Numbered from the stretch's first letter, positions 1 through 9,717 are shown. The stretch: DNA of 64,000 nucleotides from Betaproteobacteria bacterium (GCA_016720855.1 JADKJU010000002.1:372001-436000); one strand, 5' to 3'. A program made the numbers and translations. Notes: a model not told the origin generated them from the sequence alone.

Positions 1-867
1 CACCTGCTTCAAGCGATCGGCTCGGAAGTCCTCAAGCGCAATCCGAAAGCGAAAGTCCGTTACATCCATGCCGAGCAATTTGTCGCCGATGTGGTGCGCG
101 CCTACCAGCACAAGAGTTTCGACTCGCTCAAGCGCTATTACCGCTCACTTGATCTTTTCCTCATCGACGATGTCCAGTTCTTTGTCGGAAAGTCACGCTC
201 CCAGGAGGAATTCTTCTACACGTTCAACGCGCTATTCGAGGCCCATAAGCAGGTCGTGATCACGAGCGACAGCTTTCCGAAGGAATTGACGGGAATCGAG
301 GATCGCCTCATTTCCCGCTTCGGCTGGGGCCTCACCGTTGCCGTTGAACCGCCGGAACTTGAAATGCGCGTGGCCATCCTCCTCAAGAAGGCGGAAATGG
401 ATGGCGTGCACGTCGAGGAGGCCATTGCCTTCTTCATCGCCAAGCACATCCGATCCAATGTGCGCGAACTCGAGGGGGCCTTGAAGCGGGTGCTTGCCTA
501 TGCCCGATTCAACAATACGGCGGTCACCGTCGCAACGGCTCGCGAGGCCCTGAAGGATCTCCTGGCCGTCCTCACGCGGCAGGTCTCCATCGAGAATATC
601 CAGAAGACCGTGGCGGACTACTTCAAGATCAAGGTGTCCGATATGTATTCGAAGAAGCGCTTCCGGTCCGTGGCGAGACCCCGCCAGGTTGCGATGGCCC
701 TCGCCAAGGAGCTTACCCAGCAGAGCCTGCCGGAAATCGGCGAGGCTTTCGGGGGTCGCGACCACACAACGGTGCTGCATGCGTGCCGCAAGATCCAGGA
801 ACTGCGCGATACGGAACAACAGTTTTCGCGCGATTATGCGCAGCTTCAACAGATACTGCTCGGATGA
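1..867 (+). CDS. dnaA: Chromosomal replication initiator DnaA (3' part; 5' end outside window)
   Basis: DnaA binds DnaA boxes and opens the origin. The reading frame is open from base 1 and gives 288 residues. The first visible residues (HLLQAIG) are those that follow the Walker A motif GKT, so domains I and II and the P-loop, roughly 175 residues, lie upstream of the window. Walker B is visible as LIDDVQFF near visible residue 54. An SRFGWGL segment carrying the AAA+ arginine follows near residue 107. The C-terminal domain IV helix-turn-helix signature is present (GRDHTTVLHACRKI), so the DNA-binding end is intact. dnaN and gyrB follow on the same strand in the usual origin-proximal order. 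Identification is certain; only the 5' end is missing. Confidence 0.98.
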   Translation, partial: HLLQAIGSEVLKRNPKAKVRYIHAEQFVADVVRAYQHKSFDSLKRYYRSLDLFLIDDVQFFVGKSRSQEEFFYTFNALFEAHKQVVITSDSFPKELTGIEDRLISRFGWGLTVAVEPPELEMRVAILLKKAEMDGVHVEEAIAFFIAKHIRSNVRELEGALKRVLAYARFNNTAVTVATAREALKDLLAVLTRQVSIENIQKTVADYFKIKVSDMYSKKRFRSVARPRQVAMALAKELTQQSLPEIGEAFGGRDHTTVLHACRKIQELRDTEQQFSRDYAQLQQILLG

Positions 868-890
868 AGCCGGCAAACTCCGGGAAAAGG

Positions 891-935
891 TGTGGATGAA
901 TTTCGTGCCCTGATTGAACCCGAAGGTTATCCACA
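891..935. promoter_or_regulatory. DnaA boxes in the dnaA-dnaN intergenic region
   Basis: A perfect DnaA box (TTATCCACA) lies at 927-935 on the plus strand. An inverted box with one mismatch (TGTGGATGA) lies at 891-899. A weaker match (TTATCCCCT, two mismatches) sits at 1014-1022. Between the perfect and the weak box, 979-1010 is notably A+T-rich for this GC-rich window. The region could act in dnaA/dnaN autoregulation or form part of oriC. The 202-base gap holds no other gene. Confidence 0.65.
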
Positions 936-1069
936 CTCTCCGGGCCACTTCGATCCCAATGCTCCCCAGGCTCAGATCATATGCAGTTATTTGAATAGAT
1001 TGATGAAAAGGACTTATCCCCTGTTCCGTGGCGCCTCCTATTAACTACTAACTAGTCAGAGATAATCCT

Positions 1070-2176
1070 ATGGTCAAGATAAAAGCGACCAACCAGGCCC
1101 TGCTCGCCCCACTGCAGCACGTCACGGGAATCGTGGAGCGCAGGCATACGCTCCCCATCCTGTCGAACGTGCTGATCCAGGCGCACGCCGGAACGGTTGA
1201 TTTCGTCGCGACGGATCTCGAAGTCCAGATAACGGCGAGGGCTGTCCTTGAAGGCGATGGAGCTGAGGGCTCGATCACCGTAGGTGCACGCAAGCTCTAC
1301 GACATTCTTCGTGCGTTGCCGGAAGATGCGGAAGTGGCTCTCGACGCCAAGGAAAACCGCATGGTGGTCCGCGCCGGCAAGAGTCGCTTCAACCTGCAGA
1401 CGCTTGCTGCCGCGGATTTCCCGAGGATGGTCGAGTCAAGGGATACGGCGCGCACGCTGACCCTGCCGCAGAAAGCGCTCAAACACGCGCTGCAGCTGGT
1501 CCAGTTCGCGATGGCGGTGCAGGATATCCGCTATTACCTCAACGGCGTCCTATTCTCGGTCGAGAAGAACCTGCTTCGCGTTGTTGCAACCGATGGGCAC
1601 CGCCTTTCCTTCGCAGCCGAAGCGTTGACCGGCGAGCACGAGAGCGTGGAGGCAATATTGCCTCGCAAGACCGTGCTCGAACTCATCAAGCTCCTCAATG
1701 ACGGTGACGATCCGGTAACGCTCTCGATCGGCTCCAACCAGGTGCGTTTCTCCTTCGGTGGAATCGAGATCGTGTCCAAGATTGTGGAGGGGAAGTTCCC
1801 GGACTACCTGAAGGTGATCCCGACGACGCACCGGAACAAGGTCGTGCTGGATCGTGTCGTACTGGCGCAATCGCTCAACAGAGCCGCGATCCTTTCGAAC
1901 GAGAAGATCCGGGGCGTGAGGCTGGTGTTCACGAAAAACGCGCTTTCCATCATCTGTACGAACAACGAGCAGGAAGAGGCCGAGGAAGGCCTCACGATCG
2001 ATTACGACGGTGATCCGCTCGATATCGGTTTCAACCTCTCCTACATCCTCGACGTGCTGAACCACGTCGATTCCGACACGGTGACCGTGACCATGGGCGA
2101 CTCCAATTCGAGCGCGCTCATCCAGATGCCAGGCAACGACGATTTCAAGTATGTCGTGATGCCGATGCGCATCTAG
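1070..2176 (+). CDS. dnaN: DNA polymerase III beta sliding clamp
   Basis: DnaN is the ring-shaped processivity clamp that tethers DNA polymerase III and many repair proteins to DNA. The 368-residue product has the usual family length (about 366-372). It shows the conserved HTLPILSNVL segment near residue 24, with three tandem clamp folds filling the protein, and ends in the typical VMPMRI tail that contributes to the hydrophobic partner-binding pocket. The gene follows dnaA after 202 bases and is followed by gyrB after 38 bases, the standard origin operon order. The ATG at 1070 is chosen because it gives a family-length N-terminus; its ribosome-binding site is weak. Confidence 0.97.
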   Translation: MVKIKATNQALLAPLQHVTGIVERRHTLPILSNVLIQAHAGTVDFVATDLEVQITARAVLEGDGAEGSITVGARKLYDILRALPEDAEVALDAKENRMVVRAGKSRFNLQTLAAADFPRMVESRDTARTLTLPQKALKHALQLVQFAMAVQDIRYYLNGVLFSVEKNLLRVVATDGHRLSFAAEALTGEHESVEAILPRKTVLELIKLLNDGDDPVTLSIGSNQVRFSFGGIEIVSKIVEGKFPDYLKVIPTTHRNKVVLDRVVLAQSLNRAAILSNEKIRGVRLVFTKNALSIICTNNEQEEAEEGLTIDYDGDPLDIGFNLSYILDVLNHVDSDTVTVTMGDSNSSALIQMPGNDDFKYVVMPMRI

Positions 2177-2214
2177 TGGGTTGCGGGGCAACGGCAGACC
2201 AGCACGGGAAGAGA

Positions 2215-4641
2215 ATGACACAGCAGAACGAGCAGCCGAACGGGCGTCCCCACGACGAATACGATTCCAGCAGTATCAAGATCCTGAAGGGCCTTGAAGC
2301 GGTCCGCAAGCGACCCGGCATGTACATCGGAGACACGTCCGATGGCACGGGGCTGCACCACATGGTGTTCGAGGTCGTCGACAACGCGATCGATGAGGCG
2401 CTTGCGGGACACTGCAACGACATCAAGGTCGTCATTCATACCGACAACTCGATCTCCGTGGTAGACAACGGGCGAGGCATCCCGACCGACGTCAAGGAAG
2501 ACGACGAGTTCAAGCGCTCGGCGGCCGAGATCGTGATGACGGAACTGCACGCCGGGGGAAAATTCGACCAGAACTCCTACAAGGTGTCTGGCGGACTGCA
2601 CGGCGTTGGCGTCTCCGTGGTAAATGCGCTTTCAGTTTGGCTCAAGCTTCGCATCTGGAGGAACGGAAGCGCCCATCTCATAGAGTTTCATGATGGCGCC
2701 GCCGTCGAACCACTGAAGGTCACCGGAGAGACGGACCGCCGCGGCACGGAGGTCCATTTCCTGGCTTCCCCAGAAACGTTCAACAACATCGAGTTTCATT
2801 ACGACATCCTCGCCAAGCGCCTGAGGGAACTTTCCTTCCTGAACAATGGTGTGAAGATCGAGCTGATCGACCAGCGCACCGGCAAGAGCGACAACTTCGC
2901 CTATACCGGCGGCGTGAAGGGATTCGTGGAGTACATGAACCGCTCGAAGACGGTGTTGCATGCCAATATTTTTCACGCGATCGGCGAAAAGGAGGGCATG
3001 ACGGTGGAGGTGGCGATGCAGTGGAACGATTCGTATGGAGAATCGGTCCAGTGCTTCACGAACAACATCCCGCAGCGCGATGGCGGGACGCACCTTACCG
3101 GCCTTCGCGCGGCAATGACGCGCACGATCAACAACTACATCGAGAAGGAAGAGATCGCCAAGAAGGCGAAGGTCGAGACGACGGGCGACGATATGCGCGA
3201 GGGGCTCACCTGCGTTCTCTCCGTGAAGGTTCCAGAGCCGAAATTCTCGTCGCAGACCAAGGACAAGCTGGTTTCGTCGGAGGTACTGCCGGTGGTGCAG
3301 GAGGTGGTGGCACAGAAGCTGACCGAGTTCCTGCTCGAGCGACCAGCCGACGCCAAGGTGATCTGCACCAAGGTGGTCGAGGCGGCGCGGGCCCGGGAAG
3401 CGGCGCGCAAGGCGCGCGAGCTCACGCGACGAAAGGGTGTTCTGGATGGCATCGGGCTTCCCGGCAAGCTGGCCGATTGCCAGGAGCGGGATCCGAAACT
3501 ATGCGAGCTTTATCTGGTCGAGGGCGACTCCGCCGGCGGGTCCGCCAAGCAGGGCCGCGACCGGAAGTTCCAGGCGATCCTTCCCCTCAAGGGCAAGATC
3601 CTCAATGTCGAAAAGGCCCGTTTCGACAAGATGCTTTCTTCGCAGGAGGTTGCCACGCTCATCACGGCGCTGGGAACGAGCATCGGCAAGGACGAATTCT
3701 CGATCGAGAAGCTGCGTTATCACCGCATCATCATCATGACGGACGCGGACGTGGACGGTGCGCATATCCGCACGTTGCTCCTCACGTTCTTCTACCGGCA
3801 GATGCCGTCCCTTGTCGAAAACGGCCACATCTACATCGCACAGCCGCCCCTCTACAAGGTGAAAAGCGGCAAGGAAGAGCGCTACCTCAAGGACGAGCAC
3901 GCGCTCCGATATCACCAGTTGCGCAGGGCGTTAAACGGGGCGATGCTCGTGCCCGGGGAAGGCATCACGCCGTTGGCCGGAGAGGCCTTTGAGCGCATCG
4001 CCACCGAATACCTGACGACGGAGGCCGTAATCGATCGTCTTTCGATGGGCATGGATTCCGGCGTTCTGCGAGCGCTCCTGGAAATGCCGCGCATGAGCCT
4101 GGACACCAAGGAAGGCGCCACCGAAGCGGCGCGCGCCATCTACGAAGTTCTCGCCCCCAAAGCACCAAAGGCGCACATCGAGCGCGATCCAACGTCGGAT
4201 GGGTGGCGCTTGCGGTTGGAGAAACTGGTCCACGGCAACAAGGTGGAGACGATCCTCGACCACGCGTTCGTGGGCAGCGGCGACTACACGCAGATCGTAA
4301 GGACCGCGCAGATGCTTGGCGGTCTCGTCCAGGCCGGTGCACAGGTCAAGCGTGGGGAGACGGCGCGCGCCATACGGTCGTTCAAGGAGGGCCTGGACTG
4401 GTTGTTTGCCGAGGCGAAGGGAGGAATTTCGATTCAGCGCTACAAGGGCCTGGGCGAGATGAACCCCGAGCAGCTCTGGGAAACGACCATGGATCCGGAA
4501 AAGCGCATCCTGTTGAAAGTGCAGGTCGACGATGCGATCAGTGCCGACGAGATCTTCTCGACGCTCATGGGCGACGATGTGGAGCCACGGCGCCATTTCA
4601 TCGAGACGAACGCGCTGGGCGTGTCGAACCTCGACGTCTGA
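2215..4641 (+). CDS. gyrB: DNA gyrase subunit B
   Basis: GyrB is the ATPase subunit of DNA gyrase, which with GyrA introduces negative supercoils. The product is 808 residues, close to the 804 of E. coli GyrB, so it has the long proteobacterial form with the insert in the TOPRIM region. The GHKL ATPase N-box appears as EVVDNAIDEAL and the G-box as DNGRGIP. The TOPRIM motifs are LVEGDSAGGSAKQGRDR and the metal-binding DADVDGAH. The frame is open from a GTG at 2176 that overlaps the dnaN stop. The ATG at 2215 is preferred because GGGAAGAG lies just upstream and the protein then begins with a normal short acidic leader. The gene converges on topA with 29 bases between stops. Confidence 0.97.
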   Translation: MTQQNEQPNGRPHDEYDSSSIKILKGLEAVRKRPGMYIGDTSDGTGLHHMVFEVVDNAIDEALAGHCNDIKVVIHTDNSISVVDNGRGIPTDVKEDDEFKRSAAEIVMTELHAGGKFDQNSYKVSGGLHGVGVSVVNALSVWLKLRIWRNGSAHLIEFHDGAAVEPLKVTGETDRRGTEVHFLASPETFNNIEFHYDILAKRLRELSFLNNGVKIELIDQRTGKSDNFAYTGGVKGFVEYMNRSKTVLHANIFHAIGEKEGMTVEVAMQWNDSYGESVQCFTNNIPQRDGGTHLTGLRAAMTRTINNYIEKEEIAKKAKVETTGDDMREGLTCVLSVKVPEPKFSSQTKDKLVSSEVLPVVQEVVAQKLTEFLLERPADAKVICTKVVEAARAREAARKARELTRRKGVLDGIGLPGKLADCQERDPKLCELYLVEGDSAGGSAKQGRDRKFQAILPLKGKILNVEKARFDKMLSSQEVATLITALGTSIGKDEFSIEKLRYHRIIIMTDADVDGAHIRTLLLTFFYRQMPSLVENGHIYIAQPPLYKVKSGKEERYLKDEHALRYHQLRRALNGAMLVPGEGITPLAGEAFERIATEYLTTEAVIDRLSMGMDSGVLRALLEMPRMSLDTKEGATEAARAIYEVLAPKAPKAHIERDPTSDGWRLRLEKLVHGNKVETILDHAFVGSGDYTQIVRTAQMLGGLVQAGAQVKRGETARAIRSFKEGLDWLFAEAKGGISIQRYKGLGEMNPEQLWETTMDPEKRILLKVQVDDAISADEIFSTLMGDDVEPRRHFIETNALGVSNLDV

Positions 4642-4670
4642 AGCCGGGCCGGGGTGAAGTGGCCGCTAGG

Positions 4671-7202
4671 TTACGCGGTCTTCTTCGCCCCCGAGCTCCT
4701 GGTTTTGCCCTTGCCCTTGCTCTTGGTTGTGCGCTTGTTGGTCGTGCGCTTGCCCTTCCCGGACTTTTCCGCAAGAAGCGTGAGCGCTTCCTCCATGGAA
4801 ATCGTGTCGATGGCGTCCTTGTCCGGGATCGTCGCGTTCACCTTGCCGTGCTTCACGTAGGGGCCGTACTTTCCCGCATAAAGGGAGACCGCCTGACCAT
4901 CGTCCGGGTGCTTGCCGAGCACGCGTAACGCCCCGCGTCCGCCCGGGCTTTTCGGTTCATTGAGCAGCGCCACCGCGCGGTCCAGCAGAATGTCGAAAAC
5001 GTTCTCGTCCCTCGGGATCGACTTGAATTGGCCATCGTGGTTCACGTAGGGACCAAACCGTCCAATGGCCGCAACGACCTTCTTGCCGGTCTCGGGATGC
5101 GTCCCGAGGTCGCGCGGAAGGGCGAGCATCTTGAGCGCGACCCCCATGTCGGCGGCGTCAGGGGCGATGTTCTTCGGGAGCGACACGCGCTTGGGCTTCT
5201 TGTCGCCCTCAGCCTCTCCGAGCTGGAAATACCACCCAAAGGGTCCCTGCAGGAGCTGGATCAGTTTCTTCGACTCGGGATCCACGCCGATCTCGCGCTT
5301 CGCAGGTCCTTCGGACGAATCGCCGCTGCCGTCGAGGTTGCGGGTGTAGTCGCACTCCGGAAAGCCGGAGCAGCCGATGAAGCGCCCGCGTCTGCCCAGG
5401 CGAATGCTGAGCTTGTGAGCCTTGCATTTCGGGCAATCCTCATCGAGAACTTCCTGCGTGACTTCCTTGCGTGAAACGGATTCCTTTTCGCCTATCTGGG
5501 TCGAGAAGTCCTTCCAGAATCGTTCCAGGACGGGTACCCACTCCTCCTTGCCGTTGGAGATGTCGTCGAGCTCATCTTCAAGTTTCGCGGTGAACTCGTA
5601 ATCAACCCAGTGGGCGAAGTGCTCGGTCAGGAACTTGGTGACGACGCGCCCCACGTCGGTGGGCTGGAACCGCTTCTTGTCGAGCAGAACATACTCGCGG
5701 TTCTGCAGCGTCGAGATGATGGAGGCGTAGGTCGATGGCCGCCCGATTCCGTGCTGCTCCAGCGTCTTGACCAGGCTTGCCTCGGAATAGCGCGGCGGCG
5801 GTTGGGTGAAGTGCTGCTCTCCATAGAGCCTGAGTATGGGAACGTCGTCACCTTTCTCCAGGACTGGAAGGCGCTTGTCCTCCTCTTCGACTGCGTCGTC
5901 CTCGTCCTCGTGGTAGACGGCGTAGTAGCCAGGGAAGACCATCGTCTGGCCGGTGGCTCGAAAGATGTTGGTCGCTCCGCCAACGGTGAAATCGACGGCC
6001 ACGGTGTCGAATTTCGCAGGCGTCATCTGGCAGGATAGCGCGCGCTTCCAGATCATCTCGTACAGCCTGCGTTGCTCGATATTCAGGAACGGGGCTACCG
6101 ACTCGGGAGTGCGCGCGATCGAGGTCGGTCGGATGGCCTCGTGGGCTTCCTGGGCGTTCTTGGCGGTGCTTCGATACGCTATAGGAGACTTCGGAAGGTA
6201 GTCCGCGCCGAAGTTCTTCGTGATATAGCCACGAATCTCCGTGACGGCATCCTTCGACAGGCTCACGGAATCGGTCCGCATGTAGGTGATGAGGCCGGTG
6301 ACCGCCTTGCCGAGCGATACGCCCTCGTAGAGGCTTTGTGCCACCTTCATGGCGCGATCGGTAGAGAAACCGAGCTTGCGCACCGCCTCCTGCTGCAGCG
6401 TGGAGGTGGTGAAGGGCGGCGCGGGCGAGCGCAGCTTTCTCTTCTTCTCGATCTGCGCGACGCGCGCGACTGCCTTGGCGTGGGACTCGAGGAAATCCGT
6501 GATTTCCGCGTTCTTCACCGCATCACCGACGGCGAACTGGTCAAGTTTCTCGCCCTTGAAGTGGGTAAGCCTCGCGGTGAATGCAGCCTTGGCCTTTTCG
6601 GAGTCGAAGTGGATCGACCAGTACTCGCGAGTCTTGAAGTTCTCGATCTCGATCTCGCGCTCCACAATCAGGCGCAGCGCGGGGCTTTGCACGCGTCCCG
6701 CAGACAGGCCGCGGCGGATCTTCTTCCAGAGCAGAGGCGAGAGATTGAAACCGACGAGATAGTCGAGCGCGCGTCGAGCCTGCTGCGCGTTGACGAGTTC
6801 CATTGAGATGTCGCGAGGGTTCTTCACCGCGTCCTTCACCGCGCTCTCGGTGATCTCGTAGAACACCACCCGCTTGAGCGTCTTGTCCTTGAGCGCGCGC
6901 TTGGCCTTGAGAATCTCGGACAGGTGCCAGGCAATCGCCTCCCCCTCCCGATCCGGGTCGGTTGCGAGGAGGATCGTGTCGGCCAGCTTCACTGCTTTCG
7001 CGATCGCATCGACGTGTTTCGAATTGCGGTCGATGATCTCGTATTTCATTCGGAAGTCATCGTCCGGGTCGACGGCGCCGGTTTTCGGCACGAGGTCGCG
7101 GACGTGTCCGTACGAGGCGAGGATCTCGTAGTCCTTGCCAAGATATTTCTTGAGCGTCTTTGCCTTCGAGGGCGACTCGACGATGAGGAGGTTTGAGGCC
7201 AT
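4671..7202 (-). CDS. topA: DNA topoisomerase I (type IA, omega protein)
   Basis: TopA relaxes negative supercoils by single-strand passage and opposes gyrase encoded next door. The 843-residue protein opens with the TOPRIM motif (LLIVESPSKAKTL). The catalytic tyrosine is Y307 in ITYMRTDS. A C4 zinc finger (CPKC...CSGFPEC) follows near residues 590-620, and then C-terminal repeats with GPF/GRFGPYV/GKYGPYV cores. The last 27 residues are a lysine/arginine/threonine-rich tail probably contacting DNA. It lies 71 bases downstream of dprA on the same strand; the smg/DUF494 gene that often sits between dprA and topA in betaproteobacteria is absent. Confidence 0.97.
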   Translation of the reverse strand: MASNLLIVESPSKAKTLKKYLGKDYEILASYGHVRDLVPKTGAVDPDDDFRMKYEIIDRNSKHVDAIAKAVKLADTILLATDPDREGEAIAWHLSEILKAKRALKDKTLKRVVFYEITESAVKDAVKNPRDISMELVNAQQARRALDYLVGFNLSPLLWKKIRRGLSAGRVQSPALRLIVEREIEIENFKTREYWSIHFDSEKAKAAFTARLTHFKGEKLDQFAVGDAVKNAEITDFLESHAKAVARVAQIEKKRKLRSPAPPFTTSTLQQEAVRKLGFSTDRAMKVAQSLYEGVSLGKAVTGLITYMRTDSVSLSKDAVTEIRGYITKNFGADYLPKSPIAYRSTAKNAQEAHEAIRPTSIARTPESVAPFLNIEQRRLYEMIWKRALSCQMTPAKFDTVAVDFTVGGATNIFRATGQTMVFPGYYAVYHEDEDDAVEEEDKRLPVLEKGDDVPILRLYGEQHFTQPPPRYSEASLVKTLEQHGIGRPSTYASIISTLQNREYVLLDKKRFQPTDVGRVVTKFLTEHFAHWVDYEFTAKLEDELDDISNGKEEWVPVLERFWKDFSTQIGEKESVSRKEVTQEVLDEDCPKCKAHKLSIRLGRRGRFIGCSGFPECDYTRNLDGSGDSSEGPAKREIGVDPESKKLIQLLQGPFGWYFQLGEAEGDKKPKRVSLPKNIAPDAADMGVALKMLALPRDLGTHPETGKKVVAAIGRFGPYVNHDGQFKSIPRDENVFDILLDRAVALLNEPKSPGGRGALRVLGKHPDDGQAVSLYAGKYGPYVKHGKVNATIPDKDAIDTISMEEALTLLAEKSGKGKRTTNKRTTKSKGKGKTRSSGAKKTA

Positions 7203-7273
7203 GGGGGCGATATCCGCTTATTTCATTGCATTGCGCGACAGTCGGAGGGCGGCTGCGGCCCGAATTGCGGGGA

Positions 7274-8368
7274 TCAGGGTACAGCAAGTTGCCGGTAAAG
7301 CCCGCCGGGAAGGCGCTCCACGCGGCCCGTGAGCTCCAGGCGGGTGAGTTCAGCCGTGATCCGGGAGGCCGACGATCCGGTGCAAAGCGACAACGCATCG
7401 ACGGTGGCGGGCGAATGGCCCAGCGCATCGAGGATCGGCTCGTCATCGGTACCGGCGCCGGGTGGATCATCGAACCGGACCGGTTGCTGCAGCCGCCCGT
7501 CCAATTCTGCAAGGACGTCATCTGCGGACTCGACGAGTTTCGCTCCTTGCTTGATCAGCCAGTGACAGCCCTTGGACAGAGGAGAATGGATCGATCCTGG
7601 AATCGCGAAAACCTCACGGCCCTGCTCGAGCGCGAGGCGCGCCGTGGTGAGCGAACCGCTCTTGAGTGCCGCCTCGACGACAAGGACGCCCCGTGACAGG
7701 CCGCTGATGATGCGATTGCGCCGCGGAAAGTTTGTCGCGACCGGGGGCGTGCCGAGGGGGAACTCCGATACAAGAACGCCACGAGAAGCGAGCTCGTGGG
7801 CAAGCTCACGATTGGCTGAGGGGTAAACGCGATCGAGACCGGTGCCAACCACGGCAATTGAGGATGAACGACCCGCGAGGCCGCCTCGGTGGGCCGCGGC
7901 ATCGATGCCGAGGGCCAGCCCGCTGGCGATACCGTATCCGGCATCGGACAGGGCATGCGCGAATTCACCTGCATCGAGGACACCCTGGCGAGTGGCGTTC
8001 CGGCTGCCGACAATGGCCATTGCGGGCCGGTTGAGCAGGCGCATATCGCCCAGCGCGAAGAGCACGGTAGGCGGATCAGGGATCTGGAGAAGCGCCGCAG
8101 GGTAGTCCTCGTCGCCCAGCGCCAGGAGTTGGTGGCCGGGTTCCTCGAGCCAGGCAAGGCATGCCTCGAGGGCACCAGGGGCCGGCCCGGTTGCGAGCGC
8201 ATCGGCCCCGGGTCCGCCAACGACCGCAATGAGGGAAGCGCGGGTTGTCCCTTCCACGGCGGCCGGGGAACCGAAAGCCTTGAGGAGTGCGCGCTGTGCC
8301 GTTCCCGGGATGCCGGGAACCAGGCAGAGGCGAAGCCAGTCGGTGGCATCCGTGCGCACGGCAGTCAT
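7274..8368 (-). CDS. dprA: DNA-processing protein DprA (Smf family)
   Basis: DprA loads RecA onto incoming single-stranded DNA during natural transformation. The 364-residue product has an N-terminal helical region and then the Rossmann-like DprA core with the GSRNATRQG motif, the SGLALGIDAAAHRG motif and the NFPRRNRIISGLS motif. It ends with a winged-helix-like domain (about residues 300-360) found in many proteobacterial DprAs. The start ATG at 8368 leaves a normal N-terminus. It lies between the LysM gene, separated from it by a terminator, and topA, so it probably has its own promoter in 8369-8436. Together with the two type IV pilus loci nearby it hints at transformability, which is inference. 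Confidence 0.95.
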   Translation of the reverse strand: MTAVRTDATDWLRLCLVPGIPGTAQRALLKAFGSPAAVEGTTRASLIAVVGGPGADALATGPAPGALEACLAWLEEPGHQLLALGDEDYPAALLQIPDPPTVLFALGDMRLLNRPAMAIVGSRNATRQGVLDAGEFAHALSDAGYGIASGLALGIDAAAHRGGLAGRSSSIAVVGTGLDRVYPSANRELAHELASRGVLVSEFPLGTPPVATNFPRRNRIISGLSRGVLVVEAALKSGSLTTARLALEQGREVFAIPGSIHSPLSKGCHWLIKQGAKLVESADDVLAELDGRLQQPVRFDDPPGAGTDDEPILDALGHSPATVDALSLCTGSSASRITAELTRLELTGRVERLPGGLYRQLAVP

Positions 8369-8434
8369 TCGTTGGGAGGCTGGGAACGGGGGGCTGAATC
8401 TACAACGGGTCGGGGGCCGATCGCGCTGACGTGG

Positions 8435-8468
8435 CCGAAAATGAAAGTGGGGGCTTCAGCCCCCACTT
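8435..8468 (-). terminator. Rho-independent terminator after the LysM gene
   Basis: A perfect 10-base-pair stem (arms 8445-8454 and 8459-8468, AAGTGGGGGC with its complement) closes a four-base loop. On the minus strand it is followed by TTTCATTTTCGG, a U-rich tract. It lies 25 bases downstream of the LysM gene stop and upstream of dprA, so it would separate the two transcripts. Confidence 0.85.
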
Positions 8469-8493
8469 GATCCCGCCTGATGCTTGGTGCCGG

Positions 8494-9699
8494 TCAGGGC
8501 GTTTGCACGACATCTCCGACCGAGATGGGCTTCACGCTCTTCAGGATCATGCCGTAAGACACCTTTTCGAACGTGCGGAAGATGAACAGCAAACCGCTAC
8601 GCTCATCGGGCAGAACGGTAATCGGCTGCGACGAACTGCTGATGGGTGCGGACGAAGGATCGGAGGAGGCGACGACGGTATCCGGAACGACCGGATTAGG
8701 CTTGATATCGATGCTGGCAAGCGACATGCCGAGCGCGTCCCAGGCGATCAATTCGGTGATCAACGGCGGTCGCCCGGTGCGCGTGATCACGTTCCCCTTG
8801 CGCATCGTCGCGAGCACATGGCCGACTTCGAGGCCGTCGCGCGAGCCGCGGTTGATGGCGACAATCCCGAACTGGGCGAAGTCCGTGACTCCACCGCGCC
8901 CGGAGAGGATTACGCCCTTGATGGGCTTGTCCGGGGCACGGGGAACATAGGAGGGAAAGGTCGCCTCGCGAACGGGCATCAGCCGATCTTCCTGGTTTAT
9001 CTCCTGCTTGGCTCGAACGACCTCCACCGTGCTCGGCGAGCCAAATCGCTTGACCTTGGCGTCCCCGACGTGGATGGCCTCGTAGCCGAGCAGTTCTCGG
9101 GTGTCGGGGTCTATCAGCGCCTCACCCTGGCGGAATATCTGCCAGTTGATGGGGTCGCCCGAACGCAGGCCGTTTACGTAAGCCAGGCTTCCCGTGCCCA
9201 CGATCACGCGCTCTTCTTCGGTGGCAACGATCCGCGGGAATGAATCAAGGCCGTCTGCCTCGATGATCAAGGGTTGGGTAAGGAAGGGCCCGATGGCGCT
9301 GCCCGGGATGCTGGGCACGGCCGTGCTCAACGATTCGATCCGGGTGCGAGGCTGGAGCCGAACCACATTACCCTCGGCAATGGCGCCGCCGGCGATAAGC
9401 GAAAGGCTGGGAGTCGCGCCTGACCGGTCGAGTCGGATGATGTCGCCGGGATAGATGAGGTGCGGGTTCTTGATCTGTTCCCGATTCATCTGCCAGATCT
9501 CCGGCCATTTCCAGGGCTCCTTGAGGAACTTGCCGGAAATTGCCCAGAGCGTGTCGCCCTTCTGGACCGTGTACTCCGAGGGGGCGTCGGCCTGCAGATC
9601 GCCCATCGTTGCAGCCGCCGTGGCGGTGGCCTGTGACAACGCCCAGCCCGGAACCAAACTGGCCGAAGCGACGACTAACGCTATAATGAGCTTTCGCAT
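8494..9699 (-). CDS. Secreted LysM peptidoglycan-binding protein
   Basis: The 401-residue product begins with a signal peptide (residues about 1-23, ending WALSQA). A LysM domain follows at about residues 43-92, recognisable by YTVQKGDTLWAIS and by HLIYPGDIIRL. The remaining 300 residues are a conserved extracytoplasmic region without a motif I recognise, rich in beta-strand-like segments and containing a serine/proline-rich stretch near residue 355. It probably binds peptidoglycan in the periplasm. A homologue commonly sits beside dprA and divergent from def in betaproteobacteria, as here. The exact role is unknown. Confidence 0.88.
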   Translation of the reverse strand: MRKLIIALVVASASLVPGWALSQATATAAATMGDLQADAPSEYTVQKGDTLWAISGKFLKEPWKWPEIWQMNREQIKNPHLIYPGDIIRLDRSGATPSLSLIAGGAIAEGNVVRLQPRTRIESLSTAVPSIPGSAIGPFLTQPLIIEADGLDSFPRIVATEEERVIVGTGSLAYVNGLRSGDPINWQIFRQGEALIDPDTRELLGYEAIHVGDAKVKRFGSPSTVEVVRAKQEINQEDRLMPVREATFPSYVPRAPDKPIKGVILSGRGGVTDFAQFGIVAINRGSRDGLEVGHVLATMRKGNVITRTGRPPLITELIAWDALGMSLASIDIKPNPVVPDTVVASSDPSSAPISSSSQPITVLPDERSGLLFIFRTFEKVSYGMILKSVKPISVGDVVQTP

Positions 9700-9717
9700 C
9701 GCGGCTCTCTCTTTGGG

